Assembly: GCA_017506865.1 (NCBI GenBank)
Contig: JAFCMP010000223.1
Location: 1,116,001-1,180,000 of the forward strand
Reading direction: 5' to 3'
Source: Tribonema minus
Lineage: Eukaryota > Sar > Xanthophyceae > Tribonematales > Tribonemataceae
DNA: 64,000 nt
Shown here: positions 41,903 to 52,581 of the stretch, piece after piece
Numbering within the stretch: position 1 is the first letter of the stretch
Layout of the letters: every line of letters begins with the position of its first letter
Translations under genes and position numbers: made by a program
Notes under the pieces: generated by a model
The model's input: the letters and a program-made list of their open reading frames with translations, nothing else
Database searches by the model: none
Told to the model about the DNA's origin: nothing

Positions 41903-42316
41903 CGGCTTCGCAGGAAAAGATAGACACAAACGTAGTCTCAGGGCTTCGGACCCCACTACGCACACCCTATTTTCCGCAGCCTTTGACCGCTTCGGCGCTA
42001 TGTATGTCACGCGACACCCAGGCGCTGCTACACGCACTCGCCGAGCAGAGCTCGCAAAGCAGCTACAATCTTGCGCAGCGCGTGCCTTCTGGCGCCGCCG
42101 CACCTCCCTCGCGCTGAAGCGCGCTGACACGTGTCGTGATCGACAACTGGAACAGTCATAGCCCGATGGCGACGTCAGCGCTTCGCACCGCATCGCACTG
42201 TGCAGGTGCCGCGGCCCTCGCCGGCCAGCGCCGAACCGCCGGCCCGTCCGTAGATATAGTTATTGCAAAGCCCGATTTATCGTGTGCTCAGCCATGGTAT
42301 TTACTGTTTTTAGTGC
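41903..42316 (+). mobile_element. 5'-truncated copy of element 1 upstream of PPR-SMR C
   Basis: Matches the last part of element 1 ORF2 (EKIDT-VVSG, DTQALLHALAEQSSQ, SYNLAQRV) and its 3' UTR to CCCGATTTATCGTGTGCTCA. It has several frame-breaking indels. The 3' end stops next to ACTTCATG. The full-length element 1 likewise stops next to CTTCAACGAT on its own strand. Confidence 0.85.
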
Positions 42317-42317
42317 A

Positions 42318-42333
42318 ACTTCATGTTTGAAGT
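42318..42333. repeat. Palindromic motif upstream of PPR-SMR C
   Basis: ACTTCATGTTTGAAGT, 64 bp before the PPR-SMR C start codon and directly after the 3' end of the element-1 fragment. Confidence 0.75.
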
Positions 42334-42396
42334 GCTGTGAGAAGTGAGAAGTGTAAAGCGGCGAGCGAGCGATTGGAAGGCAGCTCAAGAGCACAT

Positions 42397-45300
42397 ATGC
42401 TTCGCGCCAAATTCTCGGTCCCTGGCCGCTACCTCGCCAGCTGTCTCGGCAGTGGCAGTGGCGTGCAAGCGCAAGTTGCCCTTCGTCCAACGCTGACAGC
42501 GCGTGCCTTTGTGAAGCACACCTGCAGCGGAAATGCTCGTGGCCTTGGGGCTGCAGCACGAGAGCCGTTGTACTGGCACCGGTATCAAGTGATTGTCCTG
42601 CAGCGAGCGTCGTACGAGCCCGGCATCGTCAGCAACTTCACAACGAGGCAGCAGCACACTTCACGTGGAGGCAAGCCACCAAGCTCATCGGCCTGTAGAA
42701 TACAAGCTCTAGGCAAACAAAAGAATTGGATAGATGCTATCAAAGTCTTCAAGAGCATACAGGAGCCCACTGCTCTGGAAGTGAGGGCGCTTCTCACCAG
42801 CATGGCCTACAATCATCAGCCCTATCGCGCGATAGAGGCACTGAACCTCCTGCAGGCCTTGAATGTCGTGACCGCTAGCGATTATGAACAAGCCATTATG
42901 GCGCACGCAACTATGTCTATTAACGCCTTGAAGTTGCTGCATAGAATGGAGCAGGACGGGTTTCGCTGGACACAGGTCGCATGCTGTGCTGTGCTAGTCG
43001 CATGCGGCGATAGGGCGGCTCAATGACGCAGTGCAGCTGATTGCTGACATGATGTATCGCGGTGTCAGCGTCAATGGGCGTACCTATCTCATACTCATTC
43101 AACAGTGTGTCCGCAACAGTGCATCGACTCGCGCTGGCGATAGCAGAGGCGGCAGCAAGCAGGCGTTGGAGCTGCTGCAACTCATGAAGGACGCAGGTTC
43201 AGCGCCGAACATTCGTCATTTCAATGCTGCAATGAGGGTCTGCTCGATGGAGGGAGACGCGGCCAAGGCCTTCAGAATAATTCAGAATATGCGGCATCAG
43301 GTAATCGTGTGATGTTTTTGTGTACTAGCTAGCACCATTGCACAAGGCCTTGAGCAACCCTGTGCGTCATTACTGCCGTCATCTTGCTGCCACGGTCGCA
43401 TGGTTTGCAGCATTACAGAGCTTGGGCATGTCATTTGAATCTCAGAAATGTTCAGTCTGGCTACAAATTGTGAAATATAACATTTAGCTATAGTTTACTA
43501 TTTTTGGGCGTCAGGTTTGGTTGGGAGTTAGAGTTAGGGCATCAATCACCGCATCTTTGGGCGTGAGGGGTGCTCTCTCATATGTCTGCAACATGGATGT
43601 GGATGGGAAGTGTTGAAGAACTTTTCATGGTGACCACAAGTCCATCAGAGGCAACACACATTGTGTGGCACAAGGATTTTGAGCGCGGTGTACATGTGCT
43701 GTGGACAATTGTGTGCTGCATCTGGTGCTGCCTATAGGTATACACTTGACGTTTGCAGCTTATCTTGATTTCTGCTTTTGCCTGAGAACTATGCCACTCC
43801 AGAACTATGCCACGCCAGATGCGGTTCTGTATACAACCTATGATAGCATTCGATGGCATGCGTGGTTTGCTTCAATGAGCCATGATATGATTGGCGCCCA
43901 TTGTGCTGCAGGGTATCAAACCAGATGAAAGGAGCTGGGCTGCGCTCTTGGATGCCTTTGGCAGAGCGGGTCAGGTAGCCGAAATGATGGCATGGTATCG
44001 GGAGATGTGTCGAACAGGAGAACAGCCTAATGTTTACACCATGACCATTCTGCTGGACAATGCTGGGAAAGCGGGGGAGCTGGGCATTGCTGAGGGTATC
44101 TGGAGAGAGATGCGTGACCGCCAGCTGGCCCCTGGTGTTCACAGCTACTCTGCTTTCATCAATTGCTATGCAACGGCAAAGCAGCCGGACAAGGCGGAGG
44201 AAGTGCTTGCGGAGATGGTCCAGTCTGCCACCATCAAGCCGGATGCCATCACGTTTTCTAGGTGCGTACAATTGAAGATGTGTATGGGTACTGATTTTTG
44301 CTACACTAGTGCGTGGTTTGCTGAGCATGCAGTGACCTCAGATTACTGAAGCGGAGGTTGGCTTCAGCCGCACCTTCACGCCGTGCCTTGACACTCAGTC
44401 TGCAACAAGTGGTACATAGCATGTAGTCACACGCAGTCAGTACGCTCTCCAGTCAGCGCAATGGCCTTATGTCACAACGGTTATAGTGCATCTACAATCC
44501 TAATCAGGGCCCGTGCTGTTCAATGAGGGACTAGGGGTAGGTTTATGGTCAGCACTAGCCCTAATTAGGACCCTAACCCTAGGTGGGACTTGCGATTACA
44601 CCGTTGAGTCGGTGATGACGCTTGCAAGTAAGCGCGCGGGTGCGTCAGTTGTGCCACAAGGCCTCAGGCCTCAGGACATGAGCTGGTGCACGTGGCGCTA
44701 CTAATTGGCACAACCTCGGATGCGCGATTTTTTTAAATGTCGTTCAAGGCCCCCACTACCCTGTAGTGCAACTGTGTGTATTGGCTTACTTCAAAGCGGT
44801 CTTTTTACTGGCACATGCGGAGGATCCCACTCTTAGAAGAGCAGCGCGGTGGCAAAAAACAAAGGTGTAAAAGTGCAAGAGTGCAATTCTGCATGCCTGC
44901 TGCATACTTTGCAGCATACGATGTCACAGTGTTCTGTGGCCTTTGCAAGATCAAAATGCCGTATCCTGTCCGGGACACAAATTGCTGGCCATGGGTTGGG
45001 AGGGCATGTTGCAATATGCTAGAGCATCCCATGTTGGCCTCTTGCCATGCTAAATGTCACGCAGCTGTGGTACTAGGGAGCTACGTCAGTTGGTGCAGGA
45101 TTTCACCACCAGCCTTTTTATAAGACATTATTATGCATATGCTGAGCTCGATGCGTACTGCTTTGCTGCTTGTGTGCCCCCCTCGCATGGCCAGGGCGTA
45201 CATTAACGACAAACGCCTGGATGAGGCAGAGCGCGTCATCGGCAGGATGCGTGCCGCTGAAGTAGAGCCGATCTTTGGCACATGGACAAGCATCATTCAT

Positions 45301-46474
45301 GCAGCAGATGCTGTTGGTGACATCAAGAAGGTGGACCGGCTGTACTGCGATGCTCTGTCGTCAAAGGCCATCAATCCGTACAGGCCAGAGCGCAGCCGTT
45401 CTATCAAAGATTCTGCTGGCAATACTCTGCCCGTGGGTACTGTGGTGAGTGCAATCAATGCAGGAGACTACTCATCGAAACACATGTTGTATCACCTGCC
45501 AACTATGGTAATTCTGCCAGTTCATAGACATCAAGCTACTGCCCAATCCACTTGCATGTGTAGAATGTCAGCCAGGCATCTACACATCATGTTGAATCGC
45601 TGACATGACCTGGCCAATTCCTTTCAGTTAGTAAAGTTTAACTTAGTAGAAGCCTCTTGTCTGGCGTTTGCGTGTATATGATACCTGGATGAATATGGCA
45701 GCAAACTGTGTGGCGTTCTGAGGCCATCTTGAAGGCCATGCATTCATATATGTACCAACTCACCATGTACTTCACGTACGCCAGACTTCAAGTTGGTGAT
45801 TCACCTGTAACAGCATCCACCTGCAGTAGAGCTCTTTCGATTCGTTTCCATCCATCAGACTTGTACGAGGTGATGCATAGATGATGTGCATGTGATCAAA
45901 AACAGATCCCGAATACTGGGGTACGGCGCTAATCATCCTAAATCCAGAGTTGGGTTGTCTGACGCCTGGATGTCCGTATAGAAGTATCTTTTTGTACGCA
46001 AATCATTGTGCACCATTATAGGGCTTCAGATGTCCTTTGATGTCATCGCTCTAAGTGGCTTCTGTGTTGAGCTTCTGCTGATTTTTTATCACCATCATAC
46101 AGCCGATGCAGCAGGCAATGGCGTTTCGACCCATGGCAGTCTTGCGCTAGCTCCTGTACACTTTTTGTGTCGCATGTCACTCTTTTCTGTGGCTGAATAA
46201 ATGTTGACTTTACAGCATGTGCTTCTTGCCCCTTCTGCCGCAGATGGATCTACATTGGCTGGATAGAGCCACAGGCCAGGCTGCCATTCGCTATGAGCTT
46301 CGAGTGCGGCGGAAGGCCGCCGGCAGTCTGAGACCCGGAAAGCCGCTGTACATCATCACAGGCCGGGGTGAAGGCCTTCTGATAGCTGCTGTCTCTGACA
46401 CTCTCAAGTCCCAGGGCATCCAGCACGTCTTGCCCGCAGCACAGCCTGGCAGAATCTATTGTACCTTCCAATAG
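42397..46474 (+). pseudogene. PPR-SMR protein gene C, with one frameshift
   Basis: Exons 42397-43300, 43912-44261, 45195-45444 and 46244-46474; all donors and acceptors are canonical. It starts MLRAKFSVPGRYLAS, a likely organelle presequence. PPR units include INALKLLHRMEQDGFRW, KQALELLQLMKDAGSAPN and QVAEMMAWYREMCRTGEQP. The SMR domain (MDLHWLDRATGQAAIRYEL, LYIITGRGEGLLIAAVSDTL) is intact and nearly identical to that of B. Relative to B, two bases are missing near 43010 (GGCGATAGGGCGG), so the frame stops at 43026 and resumes at 43031. It is the least damaged copy, and one assembly correction would restore it. Exon 3 has a new acceptor (CCAG|G) after a 14-bp loss that keeps the phase. Confidence 0.82.
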
Positions 46475-46810
46475 TCATGATCTGTATGACATTTATAATT
46501 GTGCATTTAATTTGTCATTGCTGTTGATTGTGCCAGCATGCCACTGATATGATGGCCAACACAAATCCTCACATTTCAACCTGCAGGGATGCGTTCAAGT
46601 TGGCACTGCAAGTGGGAAGTCGTGGCTTTCTGCTGTATCAGAATCAGGTGTTGCTGTGAGCATCGCTCACCGTTTACCACGTACACATGCTGTATATGTA
46701 TACGCCACCATTGAGCATTTGAATGATCTACTTTGTGGCCTGCTGATCGCTGCAACAGCTTCTTCTTTGACAACACTCATGCGCACCGTCAGGCAAGTGT
46801 AGCATATTGG

Positions 46811-47700
46811 TGCTGCTTTTGCACGATTCTGCAGCTGTGCCCTTGCAGCGGCTGCCACATGTGCTGTGCCGCATTTCTGTATGACACTGCACATCAGACG
46901 CTGACAAATTTTTAGGCCTGAAGTCGCGCTGCGCGCGGCGAGTACGCCCGTGGCGGCGGCAGCAGATTGTAGCCGAAATCTCCTCTTTTTCCCACTTTTC
47001 TTCCCCCTTTTTTTTCCTTTTTTCCCCCTGCAAAACTTTGCCCCAGTTTCCTAAGCTCAACAACTCGGACTCGTTGCTGCATGGTGTTGATGTTTTGATT
47101 GAATTGAAAAATATATTGGGGGAAGGCTGCAGGCGAGGTGTTGCGAGCAGCCGTCACAAGGGCCACCGCTCAACGACGTCTTGCTGGCGACAGCGCGGAC
47201 AGCATAGGTGAGTGTCAGGCAGCCCGTGGGGCTTCATGTTGCACATCAAACATAATGCAATCTTAGCGATGTTTACTCTTGCGCGACAAATACCCCTCGC
47301 TTGCTCTGGTGGTGCCTCGGCATGGTGGCACGCGGCAGCTGTCTCTGGCAAGCTGGGCCTACAAGGTCTGGCGATTTCTGGCAGCCGCAGAAAAGAGAAT
47401 GGTGTGTGTGCATGCGACACACTGCCGCGGCACAATGGGTGATCGATTGCGCGCGCGGGGCTCGCTATGCTGCAGCAAGCGGCCGCTGCTCCCGCTTACG
47501 TTTTGCAAACCCTGCGGCAGCTTCAAACGCACAACCTCATTACCCATGTTGTTGTGATTACAAGCACTCGAAGTCAGCTTGGACATTGCATGACTCGCGG
47601 GGCGCTGCGACTTGCTCGGCAATAGCGCTTTGGCGGATGCAATCATGTGTCTGTTTAGTCTTGCATCGCAGTTTTCTGCCGCCCTGCTCTTGAGGAGTCT
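46811..47700 (+). CDS. Possible small unidentified gene (exons uncertain)
   Basis: Two coding-like segments on +. About 47132-47205 (frame EVLRAAVTRATAQRRLAGDS) lies between an AG after GGCTGC and a strong GTGAGT donor. About 47264-47402 follows a TCTTAG acceptor in matching phase (MFTLARQIPLACSGGASAWW, then SGKLGLQGLAISG). An alternative frame of the second segment (RQLSLASWAYKVWRFLAAAE) is equally plausible. No family was recognised. A pyrimidine-rich stretch precedes it (46980-47030). It could be spurious. Confidence 0.22.
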
Positions 47701-48121
47701 TCTATGCTGAGTCGTTGAGCTCAGCGCTGTGCGAAGGCGGCAATTTTCGCCACGAGAGGTAATAGTTCAACCTTGCTTTCTTTCACTGCCTATTTTCATT
47801 TGACGTGTCGAACAAAACACACATTGACTGATATAACTCCCGAATCAATGTTTAACTGTCGCCTCATGCTCTCATGCGGCCGTGACATTTTTCAATAGCA
47901 AGGGGGGACAGCCATCTGGATACCAGGTCACGATGGAATGTCAATATTTCGTTTAGTATGTGCTCCTGGCTATCGTCACAGAACCAGTTATACATAATCT
48001 GCACCCAGTGCAGTCTCTTCGATGCACGCGTAAAACTGCAGGTGAACTACAAGTTCACCACCCCTCACGTCACATTGACCCACACATACGTACCCCTACC
48101 CCTGCAGCAGCACACCAGCCC

Positions 48122-51100
48122 ATGACGTCGGCGCGCAGCAAGTCCGCAGCGGAGGCGTCTATGAAGGAGGTGGTTCGGGAGGCGCGCGTGCTCAGCGACT
48201 CGGACGAGGCGGAGCGCGCGGCGTTCCGCAAGTACAAGCGCAACTCCATGCGCAAGTCGCTGACGGAGGGGGGGCAGGCGCCGGTGGCCATGGTGCCGCG
48301 CTCGATGGAGCCGCTGACGCAGGAGCTGAGGCGTGCCACGCGGCAGCTGCACAGGAGCAGCGACAGCCTCATCAACGCCAAGCTGGCGCTGGCGCTATTT
48401 GACAGGTGCGCGCGCGCCGGCCTTATTAGCAGTGAATATTCTACTTGAAGAGACAGGTGTGATGCTACATTAATTAGAAATTGTAGCTGGAGCGAGAAAG
48501 GGCGGGCAGAGTCAGCACTAATGACTAGGGTTTGATGCCCTAGTGACAGGGTTGAGTGCGGCAGAGGTGAGGCTTGCCACGTAACAGCCGTGCAGGCACA
48601 GCAATGGCCTAACACTGCCAGATTTAGTCAGCAATGCTCGCCTACTGAAGCTGCACACACTGTCAGAGTCACCAGTAATCATCTGGCCATGACACCAATC
48701 TTGTTGTGACGACGAAGCGCATGCGCCACTCCGCCTAACCCTAGCTTTAGGTGTTGCCGTCAACGCACTAGTGTTGCAGGAGAGCACACATGTTGTTCAG
48801 GGGAAGTGCGCCCCACCATCTAATCGCGATGCATTCATTTGCATCACTGCTGATGCAAGACTGCAAAGGACACATTTGACTTTACACGATGAAGACAGAC
48901 GTTTATTATTGCACATGTCATCGAGGGAAACGCCATGATGACATCATGATGAACAGTTTCATTGATGCACAGTTCAAGCGAGAATTCATGCCTGCCATAT
49001 ATCTTGACACCTTTTGCAACAGCCTCATGAGCACGAATAGAGCCACAGGCCATGTCAGAAACGGCAGTATTGAATTGTTCAGCCCAGTGCGCCAAATCAC
49101 TGAACTGCAAGTGCACTCTGTTGGATTGTTGAAGTATGGATTGTTGAAGTACAGCTGCAAAGGGGGGGCCAGAGTTGTTAACAGAACTACTGGTTGATGA
49201 GCCTTCAGCCTTCAGGAAAGAAGCGGGTGAACTTAAATTGGAGCTGCGCCTCACACACTAGCATGCCTTCAGGTGATGCACTTGTGATGTGCCATAGGGC
49301 TAGATCCTGCTAGTTTAACCCTACACAACACACTAGTCTTAACACTGAGTAATGTGCCACAGGACTAGGCCCTGCTATTTCATCACTACATAACACGCTA
49401 GACTCAATGGCAGCATGCTATGGACAAGCAGCTATGGTGTTGGGGCAGCGTTGTTTTGTGGAAGAAGAGGTCTCAATTATTGTGATGAACCAGTGGATAT
49501 TGGGAGTTTCAAGGCGGGGGCGGCACCTGCCATGAGGCTGAGGGCACGAAGTTGAACATTTCGACTATACACATGAAGTTGGGCATTCTACCATGGACAT
49601 GGAGGGCTTCGCCTTATGGCATTAGTGTGGACATCCTTACTGCCAAGTATTACGCTTTAAGGGAATTGCCATGATAAGACTTCAGCATTGTTGTCTGAGG
49701 CTCAGTCCTAACCCTGGATTGGCATGTAATGTATAAGAGAGTCATGTTGTCTGCCATCTAGGTCTGCTTTTCACCTCAGTTTATACATATATAGGCACTT
49801 AGGCTGCATGTATGTGTGTGCATAAACTTTACGTGCAGCTTCACTCAGAGCATGGCCATATGTGGTGTCCATGAATGTTAGTGCTTCACCAACTGTGCTG
49901 AAATGAAGTCAACTGATGCGTGTTATGTTTGTGCTGCTGCTGGCTGCAGGTGCTCAGCAAGCAGAATTACAGTTGCGCTTCATTTTGTGTTATTACAGTG
50001 CACCAACTGCATGCAATGCCATTTGACTTACCTGTGGTATGTCACCATCGCTGCCGCAGTAGCCTAATCCTCTCAATTTCGCTTGCTACTGCTTCGTGCA
50101 GGGATGGAGTATCCTATGCCTGTGCTCTGCGGCTGTTTCTGCCAGTGTTCTTGAACCTGGAGAAGCTGCAGTGGGTGCACAAGGACAATCCTGCCATCAA
50201 GAAAATGCCCGTATATTCTGGGGTGGCGGAGAAAATTCTGAAGGATCTGCACCACTTCCAAACGTCGGCGCCATTTGTCGCCTCCAGTGAGTTGGAGGTG
50301 AGAGCGGCACTTACCTTCTTTGTTAAAAATGTACATCCTGCCTGCTTTTGACTGACATTGCCACGTGCCCTCTTGCGATGTGCTTTACTGAATAGTTGTG
50401 TGTGCAGTGCCCATCTCTCGTGCCAGCAGCGTACATGACAGCTGTCAAATTAACAGCTGTCAAAGAAGACACACATTGAGCTGCCGTGCTCCTTGTACAT
50501 TGCCACTTGCTCTCAAGCGCTCTGCTCTTTGTGCACCCACGGGCTGCGGCGGCGTATTTGCAGCACTTGCAAGCCAGAGACGCAAGAGGCACATGCTGAC
50601 TATCACTTTACTATACTGCGCATGCCAACACGCTCTCGTAGCAGTACTTGCTATACTACTTGAAGTACTAATCATTGTGTTGTGTGCTTGTCCGTCCTGT
50701 TGCATGCGCAGGCTGCGGCGGCGTATGTGCAGCACTTGCGGGAGCTATCGGAGGAGACCCCAGAGCTCCTGTGCGCGTACATTTACTCCATGAACATGGC
50801 GCTGTTTTCGGGGGGGCGTGTGCTGCGGGAGCTGGTATCTCGCGCTTTGCACGCCAGCGACGCAGGCGGCTTGTGTACGTTCACTCTGGACCCTGGGCTA
50901 GGTGCGTCACCTTTGAAGATTCGGTCACACTTATTGAAGTTTATACTAACTCAGGTACCACATCACCTCAAGCGGCGCATGCCAGTGACATTGGTGGCTT
51001 GTGTATGTTCACGCTGGACCCCGGGCTAGGTGCGTCACCTCTGAAGTTTCGTAGTCGCTTCTTGACGTTTTATGTGCTGCAGTACTTGTTGACGTTGCAT

Positions 51101-52581
51101 GCCAGTAGTGACGTTGGCAGCTTTTGAACGTTCACTTTGCACCCCGGGCTAGGTGCGCTGATACTGAAGCTTTGTGTCAATCGCTTTCATCAGTATGATG
51201 GTGGTGCATGACAGTGACGCTGGAGGCTTGTTACTCTCACCTTAGTGCGTAGATGTTGATGTTTAACAGCAGCACTCCCCCAAAACCATGACACGTTTGT
51301 CTGCTGTGCGCAAATGCCCCTGGTGGCTTTTAAACAGTCAACATGGTGTAGAGTCGCTGTGGGCGTGTGTGCATGAATTGATGTTGGTGTTGGAGAATCT
51401 TTATCTGTTTCTTTGGTCAGTCAATCCGATCTAAACACATACCATTTCCCACCCTTTGTCCTTGGACGCAAATGATACGGGCAGCTTGTCTGTGTTCGCT
51501 CTGGAACCGGAACTAGGTCCATGACTTGAACTTTCCTGCTCAAGCTACAAGGGCGGCATGTTTAACATTGCTTGGTTACCTTGATTGGATAAATGTATTG
51601 GGCTCTGAGCACTTGAGTGTGGCGACAAAGGGGCTAGCGAGTTGAAGTAGGGGAGTCACGGAGTTGCAGTTTGCCAGACCTCGCGCGTACGTACGTGCTC
51701 TGAAGCGATGGCTGCAGGTTTGCCATTGGAGGCTGATCGGGGTTAGGATGAGGGTTAGGGTTAGGGTTAGCTTCCATCCGACAGCAGGCTAAGAGCTTGC
51801 GATAAACAGTTGGCCATGTCGTGGGTGCCATACTGGAGCTGAATTATCGGAACGGCGCTTGTGTTGTCGCTGTGACGTTCACCACATGTCGCAGCAGGGA
51901 CCACCTTGAACTTGCCCAACACAGAATGGTCGTATACTTGAACCATGCACTGCTGCGGTGCTACTCAAAAGCCGCATCGACATCACATGCAGGGCTTCTG
52001 TAGGCAACGCTCAGCTTTTGACACCGTGTCTCACTGCAGTGCAGATTGGGTTTGCAAGCACCTAGTCTAGTAGTGAGCTGCATGAGACGTCCGTGCGTCT
52101 TCATGGCTGCTGCTGAGCAACAGATGTGGAGGCGGCTTCGGGCGGCTGTGGCAAGGGGGAATGCTCATCTGCAGGCGCACGCACGGCTTAAATCAGCAAC
52201 TTCCACTTGAAGTACGATACTATCAACATCAATGCTACGTGTCATTGGTACAATCAAGCTGACGTGAGTGCCCCTCTCTCTGTCCACGCTGTGCGCTGCT
52301 CCCGCGCCGCAGACGCGGAGACGGCGAAGGCGCAGCTGCGGCAGGCGATGGACGAAGTCGGCCAGCTGGTCGACGGCCACACGCGCCTGGCCCTCATTGA
52401 GGAGGCCAAGAAAGTGTTTGAGCTTAATAACATGCTCGTGGCGGCGCTGCAGCTGCGGCAGCGCGAGATTGTGCACGGCGTGGTCTTCATAGGCCGCGGC
52501 AAGGTGCTGGCAGCGCTGATAATGCTGATCGCGCTGCAGCTGTTTGTGGCGGTGTACCTGGCCACGGCCGACGTCATATAG
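48122..52581 (+). CDS. Heme oxygenase-like protein, tail-anchored, four exons (312 aa)
   Basis: Heme oxygenases open the heme ring to biliverdin, CO and iron. Exons 48122-48405, 50102-50297, 50712-50901 and 52313-52581 have canonical borders and matching phases, total 939 nt. After a charged 65-residue N-terminal extension, LTQELRRATRQLHRSSDSL matches the proximal-helix motif; His77 is the expected heme ligand. Exon 2 gives the middle helices (FLNLEKLQWVHKDNPAIKK). Exon 3 matches the distal helix (ELLCAYIYSMNMALFSGGRV). Exon 4 matches the last family helix (ALIEEAKKVFELNNML) and adds a C-terminal membrane anchor (about 288-312), as in ER-bound animal-type enzymes. The distal GDLSGG motif reads ALFSGG here, so the catalytic Asp is Leu191 and turnover may be altered. 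Intron 3 holds degenerate copies of the exon 3 end. Confidence 0.85.
48406..50101. other. Intron 1 of the heme oxygenase-like gene
   Basis: A 1.7-kb intron. It contains a two-unit direct repeat (about 49280-49395; blocks GATGTGCCATAGGGCTAG and AATGTGCCACAGGACTAG, each followed by CCTGCTA and ACACGCTAG-like ends) and a doubled GGATTGTTGAAGTA (about 49124-49151). Open frames on both strands at 48844-49254 have no recognised domain and were not called. Confidence 0.55.
50535..50590 (+). repeat. Partial copy of the exon 3 start inside intron 2
   Basis: GGGCTGCGGCGGCGTATTTG followed by CAGCACTTGC closely matches the true exon 3 start at 50710 (AGGCTGCGGCGGCGTATGTG, CAGCACTTGC), but the upstream AG is lost and the frame is not continued. 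Confidence 0.75.
50848..51260 (+). repeat. Decaying tandem array of the exon 3-intron 3 junction
   Basis: About four units beginning near 50848 (the real exon end), 50978, 51099 and 51208, each with a GCATGCCAGTGAC-type start, GGCTTGT, TTCACTCTGGACCC, and GGGCTAGGTGCG where the functional splice donor lies (CTAG|GTGCG). A more diverged block lies near 51470. Later units carry stop codons and mismatches. Several units retain intact decoy donors. Confidence 0.75.
51751..51770. repeat. Interstitial telomere-like repeat (TTAGGG)
   Basis: AGGGTTAGGGTTAGGGTTAG, just over three perfect TTAGGG units, within intron 3 of the heme oxygenase-like gene. Confidence 0.75.

Larger units (their letters stand above)
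41630..46810. repeat. Tandem segmental duplication, right copy (contains PPR-SMR C)
   Basis: Partner of 34880-40350. It differs by the element-1 fragment (41903-42316), a second partial leader, a 14-bp loss before exon 3 and many substitutions. Confidence 0.8.

Noticed and set aside
48844-49254. Overlapping open frames on both strands within intron 1 of the heme oxygenase-like gene
   Set aside because: Neither has a recognisable domain or supporting signals; an intronic nested gene is possible but unsupported.
48122-52581. Initial reading as a tail-anchored SNARE
   Set aside because: The C-terminal anchor fits, but the proximal His motif, the SGG distal helix and the last family helix match heme oxygenase in the right order.
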